DNA from: Mytilinidion resinicola
Taxonomy: Eukaryota; Ascomycota; Dothideomycetes; Mytilinidiales; Mytilinidiaceae
Assembly (NCBI RefSeq): GCF_010093595.1
Contig: NW_022985453.1
Span: 246,479 to 310,478 of the forward strand
DNA: 64,000 nucleotides
Direction of reading: 5' to 3'
Below, piece by piece: positions 1 through 10,400 of this stretch (position 1 is the stretch's first letter; each line of letters begins with the position of its first letter). The position numbers and the translations under genes were made by a program. Below the pieces are notes generated by a model that was given only the letters and a program-made list of their open reading frames with translations, was not told the DNA's origin and made no database searches.

Positions 1-215
1 ACCTCTTCTTGTACAGGTGTAAGACGGCGATTTTTGGAGATAGCACCGCGTTGTGGAGGAATACCACGGGCGCGACGCGTAACCGTCTTTCTGGGCACAT
101 CGTATAGTTTCTCAACGCCTCGGAAGGATGTAATTTGGCCGGTCTTGTAGGCTTGAACGCCTAGAATAACTCTGCCTTCTTGAAAGATGGCTTCTTGTTG
201 TTGTGGTGCTGCCAT
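1..215 (-). CDS. Pogo/Fot1-like transposase, N-terminal part (cut by window edge)
   Basis: The first 71 codons read from an ATG at 215 down to the window edge without a stop. The N-terminus starts MAAPQQQEAIFQEGRV and contains a helix-turn-helix of the Psq type: an alternating basic/helical stretch with GVEKLYDVPRKTVTRRARG, followed by QRGAISKNRRLTPVQEE, which leads into a CENP-B-type DNA-binding segment in this family. Known of the family: these domains bind the transposon ends, and a downstream DDE domain (outside the window) catalyses cut-and-paste transposition in the nucleus. The start is chosen because it is the first ATG, lies just inside the element end and gives the usual N-terminus. 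The catalytic part cannot be seen, so it is unknown whether the copy is intact. Confidence 0.8.
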   Translation of the reverse strand, partial: MAAPQQQEAIFQEGRVILGVQAYKTGQITSFRGVEKLYDVPRKTVTRRARGIPPQRGAISKNRRLTPVQEE

Positions 216-297
216 TGGGGTGGTTGTTGGACGACGCGTCGCGTGTTGAGTTGGGTGGGCCACTAGCTTGTGCGGGCCACTAACTTGTGGATTACGT
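1..297 (-). mobile_element. End of a pogo/Fot1-like DNA transposon
   Basis: Reading outward from the transposase start, the non-coding end carries two 16-bp direct repeats (257-272 and 274-289, GGGCCACTARCTTGTG) that differ at one base. The element then ends next to a TA dinucleotide at 298-299, the target expected for Tc1/mariner/pogo elements. Sub-terminal direct repeats of this kind are typical transposase-binding sites. The other end is outside the window, so the terminal inverted repeat and the TA duplication cannot be confirmed. Confidence 0.6.
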
Positions 298-818
298 TAC
301 AGCAAGCAGTGATGCAATAAGCAACACGACTCAAACAGCCGCTCTTATCCAACGCCAGCGAGTCGCGTCCCTACTAGCGTCGGGATTAGCCAAGCATCTC
401 CATCGTCCATGACCGCGAACGTGGAAGCCTCGGATCTCTCAGTTCCCCATTCTTTGAGCTCCACCTTTCTGATCTGTTCCCCACAGGCAGAGCACTCCGC
501 AATAATCCCTGATGTGGGCCCCGGGTATCGTTTTGCTGCGCTTAAATTATCGGCACATTTTTGCTGCTATTCATCATGTTTTTCGGACGCGTTTTCCGGC
601 GCTGGTATAAGCTGGACCTTTCTGCGCCGTTAAGGGAAGGTTTCTTTGGTTCCTAAGACTACTAGTTACTATTAAGAATACTTACCACTCATGGCGGAGT
701 TTGTATATCGAGAATTTATACTATAAGCTGATATCGTGTTTTCACTTACCTGAAAAACATCTTCACATCCTGAATCATTTCCACATGTGAATTTTGCAAG
801 TCTCACTTGTCATCCACC
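298..818. other. Intergenic spacer upstream of the MFS gene
   Basis: No convincing coding region. A short open frame at 409-633 has no recognisable features. The last 100 bases, with pyrimidine-rich CACTT/CATCC stretches and a CACCATGG start context, are the likely 5' leader of the transporter gene. Confidence 0.5.
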
Positions 819-2851
819 ATGGAGCCAGGCACCAAATCACCGCCTGTCGAGCTTGAGAACGTCGACAAAACTCATAAACATCAAAAAGATGGGGATCTCC
901 ACCATGACATTATCGATCCTAGGGCTATTGGAGGAGATTTGGCGAGTATGCCAAAAGGGTATTACTGGAGCCCTGGATTCATCGGAACCTTCGCCATGAG
1001 TCTAATATCCAACCACTTTCTCCCGTTACTCTCTCGCATGTTTATTAGCTGATTTCGTCTCTAGGCCACATGTCTCGCCCAAGTCTCTGGGTATCTAGGC
1101 TGGACCTTACCTGCGAACACGATCAGTCTTGTTAATGCAGCCCTTGGCCCTTCACCGAACTTCGTCTGGCTTGCTGTTTCTTGGACTGCTGGTTTCTCAG
1201 TCGGATTCACGCTTGTTGGAAGATTGAGCGATATCTTTGGGAGGAGGTGGTTTTATATTGCGTGTTCGATGCTGGCGCTGATTGCTAATATCATTGGGGC
1301 GGCGGCGCAGAGTGTGGACATGTTAATTGTGAGTCTCATTTCCTTTCTACCCTCTCATTGGTTTCCGGAAAATTCCCAAGGATGGGCCATGATGCGTGGA
1401 TATCAACCACAAACCCTAAGCAACAAGACGTCCAAAGCTAACCTCCACAACCAGGCCACCAACACCCTTAACGGTCTTGCATCAGCCGGCCAACTCTCCT
1501 TCTTTATCGTCATCGCCGAGCTAGTCCCCAACAGCCGTCGCGGCCCCTTCAACGCCATCATCCTCGCAACTTCCACCCCCTTCGCCGTTTTTGGCCCCCC
1601 AATCGCCCGAGCCTTCTTCACAAACACAGCTCTCCAATGGCGCTGGTCCTACATCCTCGGCGTCATCGTCAACACCCTCGCCGTGGTGCTGTACTTCTTC
1701 TTCTACCACCCACCCACCTACGTGCGTATCCACTTTCCCAAACGCCTCATCCTGGCCACTAACAACCATCCCAGGAAATGCTCCACGTGGGCGGCAAAGG
1801 AAAGCCCCGCCAACTCGCCACCCTCGACTGGCTCGGCATCGCCCTCTTTGTCTCTGGCCTGACGGTCTTCCTGATCGGCCTCAACTGGGGCGGCTCCTCC
1901 TACCCCTGGAAATCAGCACACACGCTCGGCGCCCTCCTCTCCGGCTTCGCCACCCTTGTGATCTTCTGCATCTGGGAAGCATACTGCGGACTCGAGTACC
2001 CCTTGATCCCTATGAGCTTGTTCAAATCCCTGAAATACGACGTTCTTACTATATGTGCTAGTGTGGGCTGCATGGTATACTACTCTATGACCGTCATCTG
2101 GCCCACCATGGCAGGCGTCCTCTACAGCGCCGACGTCAAAGAGGTCGGCTGGCTGTCCTGCGCTGTCGGCGGCGGCCTCCTCCTCGGCCAGATCCTCGGC
2201 GGCTTCTGCCACCGCTTCTTACCTAAGATCAAGTACCAAATGATCGTCGTCTCCGCGTTCATAGCCGCGTTCGTCGCCGCGCTGGCGAGCAGCACGCAGC
2301 GCACCCGCTCGCAGACGGTTGCGTTCATGGTGCTCGGCGCGACGGCGGCAGGCTATGTGGAGAGCGTGACGCTGTCGAGCTATGCGTATTTCTTCGCAGC
2401 GGACGACATCGGCCTCGTCTCTGGGGCGGCGGGCGCGATTCGGATTGCCTGTGGGGCGGTGGCGACGAGTATGTATTCCAGCATTCTTTCCTCGAAGCTG
2501 AGCACGTATCTGCCGGAGTATGTCACGCCAGCCGCAACAGCTGCGGGGCTTCCGGCGGCGAGTTTGCCGGCGCTATTTGAGGGGACTACGGCGGGCTCGT
2601 TTGCGGGAGTGCCGGGGATTACGGAGGGGATTGAGGTGGTGGTGGGGGAGGCGGTTAAGCATGCGTACTCGGAGAGTTTTAGGATTGTGTTTCTTTGTAC
2701 GCTGCCGTTTGGGGCTATTAGTCTCGTTGCGGCGTTTTTCTGTCCGAATGTGGATGAGTTTTTAGTTAGTGATGTGGCAAGGAAGTTGCATAGGGGCGGA
2801 GTGAAGACGGGCGTGGAGGGAAAGACGGATGATGGGGAGGATGCGGTGTAG
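819..2851 (+). CDS. TRI12-type major facilitator efflux pump
   Basis: Multi-span plasma-membrane transporter of the fungal TRI12 (trichothecene-efflux-pump-like) subfamily of MFS proteins, expected to have about 14 membrane spans; the substrate is unknown and need not be a toxin. Best model: exons 819-995, 1065-1328, 1455-1721 and 1775-2851, all joined in phase 0, giving 594 aa. The ATG sits in CACCATGG. Signatures: VGRLSDIFGRRWF (the MFS loop 2-3 motif), NGLASAGQLSFFIVIAELVP and FRIVFLCTLPFGAISLVAAFFCP near the end. Introns 2 (126 nt, GTGAGT...CAG) and 3 (53 nt, GTGCGT...CAG) are canonical. Intron 1 should begin at 996, but the donor reads ATGAGT instead of GTGAGT. Without removal of that intron, translation stops at 1052, so the gene may be non-functional or use an unseen site. 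The tail is soluble and charged (KTGVEGKTDDGEDAV). Confidence 0.8.
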
Positions 2852-4107
2852 AGGATGATGAATTCATGGCTGAGGAGCGCGAGAGCTGTGTAGCAATGGG
2901 ATAAGAAGAAAAGGGGGGAGAAAAGGGGATGGAGGCTCCGTGAATATTAAGATAGAACTCGTTGAATAGCCGAGAAATTCTTTAATTTCAAGAGAGAAAT
3001 GGATGCAGGCTATGTAGAGGCCTAGAACGCGAGATGGAGTAAGTGGGCGAATCGAGCTCGCGGCATTCTGGTAGAAGAAATTATAGTTTTGAGACTTACA
3101 GAATAGGGTGTGTAGAAGACGTCTAAACGGTACGTCCAATGATGTCTTGAAAGCAACAGAACCATCTTTCAGAAGAAGATTGCACCCTCAGCACGTGATC
3201 TAACTATCTCCCGCAGCGTGGCGTGGGGCGTTCTACCTAGCTTACCTAGTTCTCCTGCCAAGTCTCGTCCACTTCATCTCAGCTTCTCCACAACACGGTC
3301 CCATCTCTACTCTCACCTCGCAACCTGAGCTCTGTCATATCCAAAAGACTGCTCATATAGCTTAGCTATCAGTTACCGACTAGGCGAATGGAATAAGATG
3401 AGGCGGGAGGCAACCTTGTCGGCTCGTTAGAAATGCGTCCCAATCCCGAGGTCGGGCCTATGTAGATGCATCATCACAACCGAACCTTGCCATCTACACA
3501 AGGCGCCTCTCAGAAGATCATAGCTCCTTGGCGAGGGTACTTAAATGCTTGGCTGGAAGCTCACGACGCGCGCGAATTCCAGAATGAAGAGAAGGGGTCC
3601 AGACACTAGCCTTTACCATGTCGATCTCGCGCCTCGCTTTGCGCCACATATACTCGGCGGGACGAGGCCATGCCCGTGCAGAGTGCACTATCAGATCTAT
3701 TCATGGCGGTGGACGCCTCGTCCCGTCTGTCTAGCTGACATGCAGGGTCTGTACGCATCTAAAACCACTTTGGTATTTCCACGCGATCTTCAGCGGCAAC
3801 GCCGAGTATCTTCCTCAGCCCAGCCACGATTGTGGCAGTCCGTGTCTCCCGATTCAGTCTAGACCTGCAGTTCTAGAACCAACTGTAAATGGAAATAGAC
3901 CTTTTCGTCACACTAAATGAATCCCTAAGCCGTCGTTATCTCACTGATTCGGTGGGCAGTCCATGACCAGAGTCAAGTAATGCTTGGCTGTTAACACCAT
4001 GATATATACAAATAAAAGCTGTGCCAGAATGCTCAGTACGCCTTCTATCGCTCGGTCTTCATCAGTTCTCTACACTCTTTTCCGATATATTTGTTAGTTT
4101 CGACGCT
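2852..4107. other. Intergenic spacer (MFS 3' flank to WSC gene)
   Basis: About 1.25 kb without a supported gene. Short open frames at 2864-3139 (minus) and 3545-3862 (plus) have no motifs and look like chance. One CACGTG lies near 3194. The final 80 bases are pyrimidine-rich leader of the WSC gene. Confidence 0.5.
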
Positions 4108-6497
4108 ATGGCGCGAACACCATACACCACAGTCGTTTCCTCTTTTGTGACTATTCTTTAACGCTTGTGAGTTCGACTCAAACTACAGCCATGAATTCAC
4201 AAACTTACGGCTTATAGATTCATGGGACCGATGCCGGACCAGTAAAACGCGATCTCGCCGTCCCAGTAGTTCCGGGATGGGTGTCTCAAGGCTGCTGGAT
4301 TGATAGTGTCGGATCCCGAACACTCCAAGGCGCCTATAACGCCGGCGGTACCACCTCTGCCCAGTCTTGCCTCGCCTTCTGCGAAAGTGGAGGCTATGCC
4401 TATGCCGGGATGGAGTACGGAACAGAGTGCTTCTGCTCAAACGCAGTCCTTGCCGGCACGTCTGTTCAAGACCCCGCTGACTGCAACATGGCTTGTTCTG
4501 GCGACACTTCTCAAGCCTGCGGTGGGATGAATCGATTGAGCTTGTACAAGTCCACCTCAACTTCGGGCCCAAAGGTTGCCCCTGGATCCTCTGGATATGG
4601 ATATCTTGGCTGTTATACTGACTCCGTCGGTGCCCGAACGCTTACTGTTGGAATGCCTACCGAAGGCGGCGGCGATTCTCTCACAGTGGAGGTATGCTTG
4701 GCAGCATGTGCGGCTGCTAAATTCCCGTATGCAGGCGTGGAGTATTCTGGACAATGCTGTGAGTGGACAAAATGGCTCAAACAAGTGGATCACAGCTAAT
4801 GATGGCGTCTCATAGATTGTGGGAGCCAGCTTTCCAATGGCGGACATGCAGCTGACGACGGAGAGGCTCAATGCAACATGCGATGCAATGGTGACAAGAC
4901 AGAATTCTGCGGAGGTCCGGACAGACTCAACCTATACATCGCATCAACTTCCTCCTCTACCACCACAACTTCTGCAACGCTATCAGCGGTGCTATTGCCT
5001 ATTGGATGGACTGCTAGAGGTTGCTATTTGGACGACCCCGCCGCACGTACCCTACAAACATTCATGTCAGTTCCCGGAGGTCCAGATGCAATGACCGTTG
5101 AGGCTTGTGTTGCAGGGTGTGCATCGAATGGCTTCACAGTAGCTGGGCTTGAGTATGGGCAGGAGTGTTGGTGCGATACCAAATACGAGACCTTGGCGCA
5201 ACCGCTGTCTAATCCGGAGACGAATTGCTTCATGCCCTGCAAGGGTAATTCTGCCGAGACCTGTGGAGGACCAGATCGTATGAATGTCTATGCCATTGGT
5301 GATCCCCAAGGTTCATCTTCAACAACGATCTCCTCTCAAACGGCCTCGTCTACTTCCTCTGATACGATATCCACCACTCTCATGTCATCAGCCTCATCCG
5401 CAGTCACGGATTCAAGCTCATCATCGAGCTCCACTGTCTCTACTACCAGCTCCACGCCATCACCATCGTCTTCCGAATGTACAGCACCGCAATATACAGG
5501 AGCGCCGAACCTGTTGCTCAATCCAGGTTTCGAGGATTCTTCAGATGGATCACCTTGGGTGTTTACTGACGGAAGTACACCCGACATAGCAACGTCCTCC
5601 TTTTCTGTCATATCAAAGCCGGACGCTGCACACGGGTGCAAAGTTGGTCAGCTAAACATGACGAAGTCAGGCACTGGCAGTGGCACCGCATATATCAACC
5701 AACAAATCCCTATCATATCCGGTACTACCTACGACATTAGCTTCTCCTGGCGACTCGCCAACTTCTCCATGGTTGGCACCGCCGGCTCATGCCAAATAGC
5801 CTATGGTGACACCTATGTCGCTATCCAATACGTCCTCCCCGGCACCACCCCAAGCACAACCTGGCAAACCGCCACAATCTCCGCTGAGACTACTTTCTAC
5901 TCCAACACCGTCTCTCTCGTGCGTCTGCAATGCACCATCGTCGGCAGCATTTCCATCGAGCTTGATGACTTGATCTACACCCCCTCTGCCCACCAAAACG
6001 TCCTCCAGAACGCCGGCTTCGACAACTCAGCTACAGACATCTCGCCTTGGTACGCGCCTACGAATCCGCCAAGCGGTGCCTCTGTATCCGTCTCCACGCA
6101 GCACTTCCAAGGCACGGGCAGCGGCCTCCTCATCAACAGCGGCACTGGGACAACCTACCTCATGCAGTCCATCAGCGGGCTCGACACGACCAAGAAATAC
6201 TCCTACAACGTGCGACTGGTGCGGGTGAACGACCCGGGCGCCAACGTCGCAGGCGCGAGTTGCACTCACACCCTCAGTATACTGTGGAGCGGCGCGACGA
6301 CCGCAGTGAACTACCTGAACCTCAATTCTGGTTCTTCCGTAATGACCACGTTCCCGGCTTCGCAGGGGTATTTGAATGGTGGGTCGAGTATCCCGGCGAG
6401 TAGTGGGGTGCTGTACTTTTCGTTGAGGTGTAGTGGAGGGACGGGGGGGAATAGGTACTTGTGGGTTGATAATGTGAATTTCATTTCCACCACCTGA
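4108..6497 (+). CDS. Secreted protein with three WSC domains and two carbohydrate-binding-like modules
   Basis: Exons 4108-4166, 4218-4758 and 4816-6497. Three WSC domains follow each other (about 4283-4545, 4593-4939, 4995-5305); each has the C-rich pattern with AGxEYGxECxC and CxGxxxxxCGGxxRxxxY. WSC domains bind cell-wall or substrate glycans. A Ser/Thr-rich linker (5306-5480), a likely O-mannosylated stalk, follows. Two beta-sandwich modules resembling CBM/galactose-binding domains (about 5488-5990 and 5995-6494) each begin N-LL-N-GF(E/D). The mature part begins near a Lys-Arg (GPVKRD), so Kex2 processing is plausible. Oddity: exon 1 encodes a signal-peptide-like start but is one base short. 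Frame 0 runs into TAA (4159-4161) before the GTGAGT donor at 4167. A T-run just before it is the likely site of the lost base (true frameshift or assembly error). Intron 2 (57 nt, GTGAGT...TAG, phase 1) is clean. Confidence 0.82.
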
Positions 6498-7681
6498 GTA
6501 GATGATTTGAGGGCGGCGAGACTTCCGGCGGTATTTTTGGGTGGTCCTTTCCCGGTGTTTGTAAGAAGGCCATTTGTGATCACGGTTTGTGATCTATTTG
6601 TGGGTTGCTATAGTATATCAGCACTCCTTAGCGTAATGTTTCAACTTCATATCCTTTAACCAACACAGCGAATACCAGTCTATCGAATACCGTCATTTTC
6701 TTCTGCTTATAATACTCTAAAGCCCACCGAACGCACTATAGTTGTCCATCTTCGGTCTTTCTTCAATCTCCTCTATCTCTCCCTCCTCCAAGCCTTCTAT
6801 ACCCTCACCTAGCTTACCCGTCCCGTTCCCCATCATCGCCCTTACTACTCCCCCACAAGCCACGCCGTCACAAAGAAATGTACCACAGCCACCAGCCCCA
6901 CCACTGTCGCAACAGCACACTACTCTATCCAGCTCGTCTTGTTTCGAAGCGAAACTCAACATACCAATCTTGCCACACCCCCATCGAGAAGACCAAGGAC
7001 ACGCTAGACGTCCCGTCCACACTTCCCACCAAAAGGTGGCTTCTGCCAGACAAACTTGGCTTCCTAACCCTACAGAACCAGATCATCCGCTGCCTCTACG
7101 TCTGGACACGCATACATAACACCTGCATTAACCTTAGCACTCTACACTTTGTCTATAACAGCACTTGGCTTAGTTGCAAGTTGCGGGAGTTTATGGCCTG
7201 CCTATCTGCCCAGCGCGTCGACACTGAGGCTAACAAGACCATGGCCGCGGAGCCAGCCGGGCTTTCCGATTGCTGAAGAGGTGACTGCGTGGGTTTGCAT
7301 CCGGGATAAAGCGTGGTCGAGTTGGGATGGCTGTTGTGGTTGACCGTGGTGTTTGGAGGGTGGAGGGTTTATTGGTTGGAGATGTAAAGTAGTGGCTCCA
7401 TCCCCCCGGCCCGCAGACGTCTATGCGATGCTGTCGCGGCGTCCGCGGTATCACGCGCGCGAATTGTAGCACTTCGCTATCGGCGACGAAGCGGGCAGAG
7501 ATGAGGTTGTTGCGTAATCTGGCCCATCATGCGCTTCTGTAGGGTGCTGTTGAGCGCGAACATGAGCTGCAAGAGCGAGCATTGCCGAGGGGAGTGGAGA
7601 GCTAGAAGGAAAACGAGGCCGTGGGCTAGGAGGGTCAGTTGGTGGCGGCGGCGGAGAGGGCGGCGTGGGACATGGTTTGGT
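6498..7681. other. Spacer with a possible decayed membrane-protein fragment
   Basis: 1.2 kb with no gene I can support. Around 7115-7343 one plus frame reads a hydrophobic stretch (ALTLALYTLSITALGLVASC) followed by a 40-residue polar tail. This could be the last exon of a lost membrane protein, but no start or splice structure fits. Confidence 0.3.
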
Positions 7682-8250
7682 TCAACTAGCGATCTGAATT
7701 AATCTAGATGTTATATCGTCTGGCTGAATAGCTTCGAATTTGGAGTCAAGACTAAACGGAAGTGTACTTTGTGTGAAGGAGTTGAAAATGATCCACATAT
7801 ACGGAACGAAGAATCCAAATGCGGAATACAAGCACATGGCAAATGACTCCTCGTTGAGAGACGCATCCTCCGATCTCTCATATGAGCTGACACATGGGTC
7901 TCGACTTCTGTGGAGGGCCTTCCACGACATGAGCATAATGGCGCCGCGTGTGCACACTGCCCGATGTGCAGTAAAATGCCAACGCATAGGCCCCGATGAA
8001 TGTGAGGAGTATAGCGGAGAGTTCGTAAACCCTACGTGGGACCGCTTCAATGCATTCGGCTTCCGGTATCTTACTGTAATCGGGTGTCCAGATCGTAGTT
8101 GCTACTGCCTAGTAGCCGGGAGTATGCGGCGTCGATGGGGATTATGGGTAGGAATACTGCAAAAGTTATAGGAGCGTGGATAATCCAAGTCTATAAGCAT
8201 GCCGGGGAGATTTTCTAAGTCTTCGATTTCATTTATAGAGTCTGTAGCGC
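7682..8250 (-). pseudogene. Multi-span membrane protein of unknown function, copy 1 (probably decayed)
   Basis: On the minus strand three hydrophobic segments appear in order: VFLPIIPIDAAYSRLL (about 8160-8100), YELSAILLTFIGAYALAFYC (8035-7975) and ESFAMCLYSAFGFFVPYMW (7855-7795). A canonical intron (GTAAGA at about 8078 to a CACGTAG acceptor near 8039) joins the first two in frame. Between the second and third segments no splice pair restores the frame; a TGA intervenes. The third segment resembles the segment VSLFCGIGFLVPYMR of the plus-strand gene at 16.5-17.3 kb, so the two are likely paralogues. No known family is recognised. A possible upstream exon lies within 8233-8625. Either the intron structure is missed or the gene is a relic. 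Confidence 0.35.
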
Positions 8251-8663
8251 TTTCTCAGGATTCAGAAGTCCCTTTTTGGGGTCGGCAATGCGCGTCTCGG
8301 CTTTCATGGCGACGTTCTGTTCGAACAGGTATTCATGGCGAACATTAAAGTTTCTCATCCATGAGAGAAAGAAACAACTCCAAGATGGAAGAGCTACCAA
8401 AGTGGGCTTGGCTTCTCGCATCTGCGGTACATATTGACTGTCCACGTAGGGAGGTTGTAGGTAGACAAAGCTACGGGCGACCCAGTGCACCTTAGACACT
8501 TCTGGCGCGCCGTATGAGGAGCAGACCTCGGAAACAGTCCGCCGACTGCCATACTCTCTCCATGCCATTGCACTCCTACTCCACACAAGTTGTATCAGAC
8601 ATCCCTTCATATTAATAGCCTTCACGTTAACAGGTCAGACCTCTTTCTTGGTACGCGTTCTCA

Positions 8664-9563
8664 ATGGCAGCCTTCCTGGAGCTTCCCCGTGAGCTGCGAG
8701 ACATGATTTATTATGCCGCCCTTACCAACGAAGTCCCGCGGCCGTCCGTCTCCGATGACCGGCTGCAGATGTGGAACGTCCACGAAGTCACCACGCACTC
8801 TGGAGATAGCCAGGCAGGGGAAATTGGTAATTCATACACGCTCGAAGGAGTACCAGACACCTGCTCGACTTTCCTCCGATGCAACCACCAAATGCGCGAA
8901 GAGATGGAACACGTGATCACGAGAGCAAAGGCGCGGCGAGAGATGCCACTCAAGCTGGATTGTCTCGTCGAGGACGAGCGGAATATCTACGTAACGTGGG
9001 TCTCATTCCCCTTGGTGAGAACACACGTCGAGCGCCCACGATTCTGGAAACCGTCCACGTACACACATCTTCATCACCTCCAGGTCGACGTACGATTGAC
9101 GGGAAACCGGAAGCGCAAATGGGCCTCCCCATGGATCGTCGGGAAGCCGCCAGGACGCATCGCATGGGGAATTTGTGCAGCGTTGAAACGCATCATTGAG
9201 TATGGACCGGACTTCTCCTCTGACAAAAAGTCGCCGAGGACGTTTATGGTGGACGAGTTGGTGCTCAATGTCGTCACGCCACTAGAGGCCCCCGAGCATG
9301 GCTTCCTTCCAGAGGACATGGATGCTTCACAGATCGAGGATGGTCTTGTGCACCCCAAAACAGTGCTCCGCGAACTCAACGCGGTGTGGAACTACATCTG
9401 GGCGCCTAGACACGAAGTAGCGGCAGCACACTGGCTCCTGATCGAACGCATCGGGAGGGTAAGAGTCTGCATGGACGGTGAGACGTGGAGAACGAGAGAA
9501 CTACAACTTGAGCTCAAGCGAGGCCAGGACGAGAGGAGGCGGATTGCTCTGCGAGGAAGGTGA
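8664..9563 (+). CDS. F-box-like / 2EXR-type hypothetical protein
   Basis: Single-exon gene of 299 aa starting at the first ATG after a pyrimidine-rich leader. The N-terminus, FLELPRELRDMIYYAAL (residues 4-20), is the short F-box-like helix found in a very large family of fungal proteins of unknown function, often annotated 2EXR or F-box-like. The rest is a soluble alpha/beta protein without catalytic motifs. The C-terminus is basic and charged (ELKRGQDERRRIALRGR). If it is a true F-box, it would recruit targets to an SCF ubiquitin ligase; that is inference. There is no sign of disruption. Confidence 0.75.
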   Translation: MAAFLELPRELRDMIYYAALTNEVPRPSVSDDRLQMWNVHEVTTHSGDSQAGEIGNSYTLEGVPDTCSTFLRCNHQMREEMEHVITRAKARREMPLKLDCLVEDERNIYVTWVSFPLVRTHVERPRFWKPSTYTHLHHLQVDVRLTGNRKRKWASPWIVGKPPGRIAWGICAALKRIIEYGPDFSSDKKSPRTFMVDELVLNVVTPLEAPEHGFLPEDMDASQIEDGLVHPKTVLRELNAVWNYIWAPRHEVAAAHWLLIERIGRVRVCMDGETWRTRELQLELKRGQDERRRIALRGR

Positions 9564-10400
9564 GGATACTCTGAACGGCACAACTCGACTTCGCGATGGG
9601 GATGCCGTTGTCACAGCGCTGGGTGCCGGACGCCGTGTGGGCCAGGCCCCTGCATACGGCCTAATCCGGGGTTTGATGACAGGTCGTGTCCAAAAGTGTC
9701 ACTGCCTCCATCGGGATAGCGTGTGCTTACCGGCCTTCACGTTGGGTAACAGCAATTCGTGCTCTCCGATGGACACTGGATACTGCAGTTGCACTATAGT
9801 ACATGCAAGTAGGCGCATATATAGACATCCAATGGTCACATGCATAAGCCCGCCCCAAACGTCTTCTGCAACAGCCGCTCCTTCCGGCAAATGTGCATCT
9901 CACATGCGTGGCCAAGGGGCCGTTTTGGCGCCCGGGGGCAATTGCGGGCCGCACCATTAGCGATGCCAAGGCTCCCGGAGCGCGATGTTTTGAAACGGAA
10001 ACCCGCGACACGCCCCTTGCACCTCTGCCCCTTCACCACCCACCAGCTCGTGCCATTGGGTGACGATTCAGGGGGAGACGCCCCCAAGGCGTACAGAGGC
10101 TCACATGTGGATCCCTGCCGCGTTTCTCTGACAGGCATGCTGATGGCCACAGTCGTGACACGCACCCTTTGATCCACCATCAGAGAGTGCCTGGGGCCGA
10201 AAATCCTTCCTTCATAAGGCCATCCCACCGCGCTCCAATGGTTCTGGACTGTCCTGCTTGCCGCCCTCACTCTTTTCATTTTCCTTGAAATACTAACCCG
10301 GCTGCTCTCTCATAAGTTGTACTACTCCTTCGTTTTCACACTCAGCTGCTGGGCAGTTTACTTTTTAAAAACTCATCCCTCAGCTTTCTAATTCCCCAGA
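9564..10400. other. Intergenic spacer and 5' leader of the bestrophin-like gene
   Basis: No supported gene. Open frames on both strands between 9.5 and 10.3 kb are GC-rich chance frames. A long pyrimidine-rich tract (10255-10400) directly precedes the bestrophin start, as is common in filamentous fungal promoters. Confidence 0.5.

Noticed and set aside
3545..3862. 105-codon plus-strand frame
   Set aside because: No domain, signal peptide or conserved-looking pattern; isolated in a spacer.
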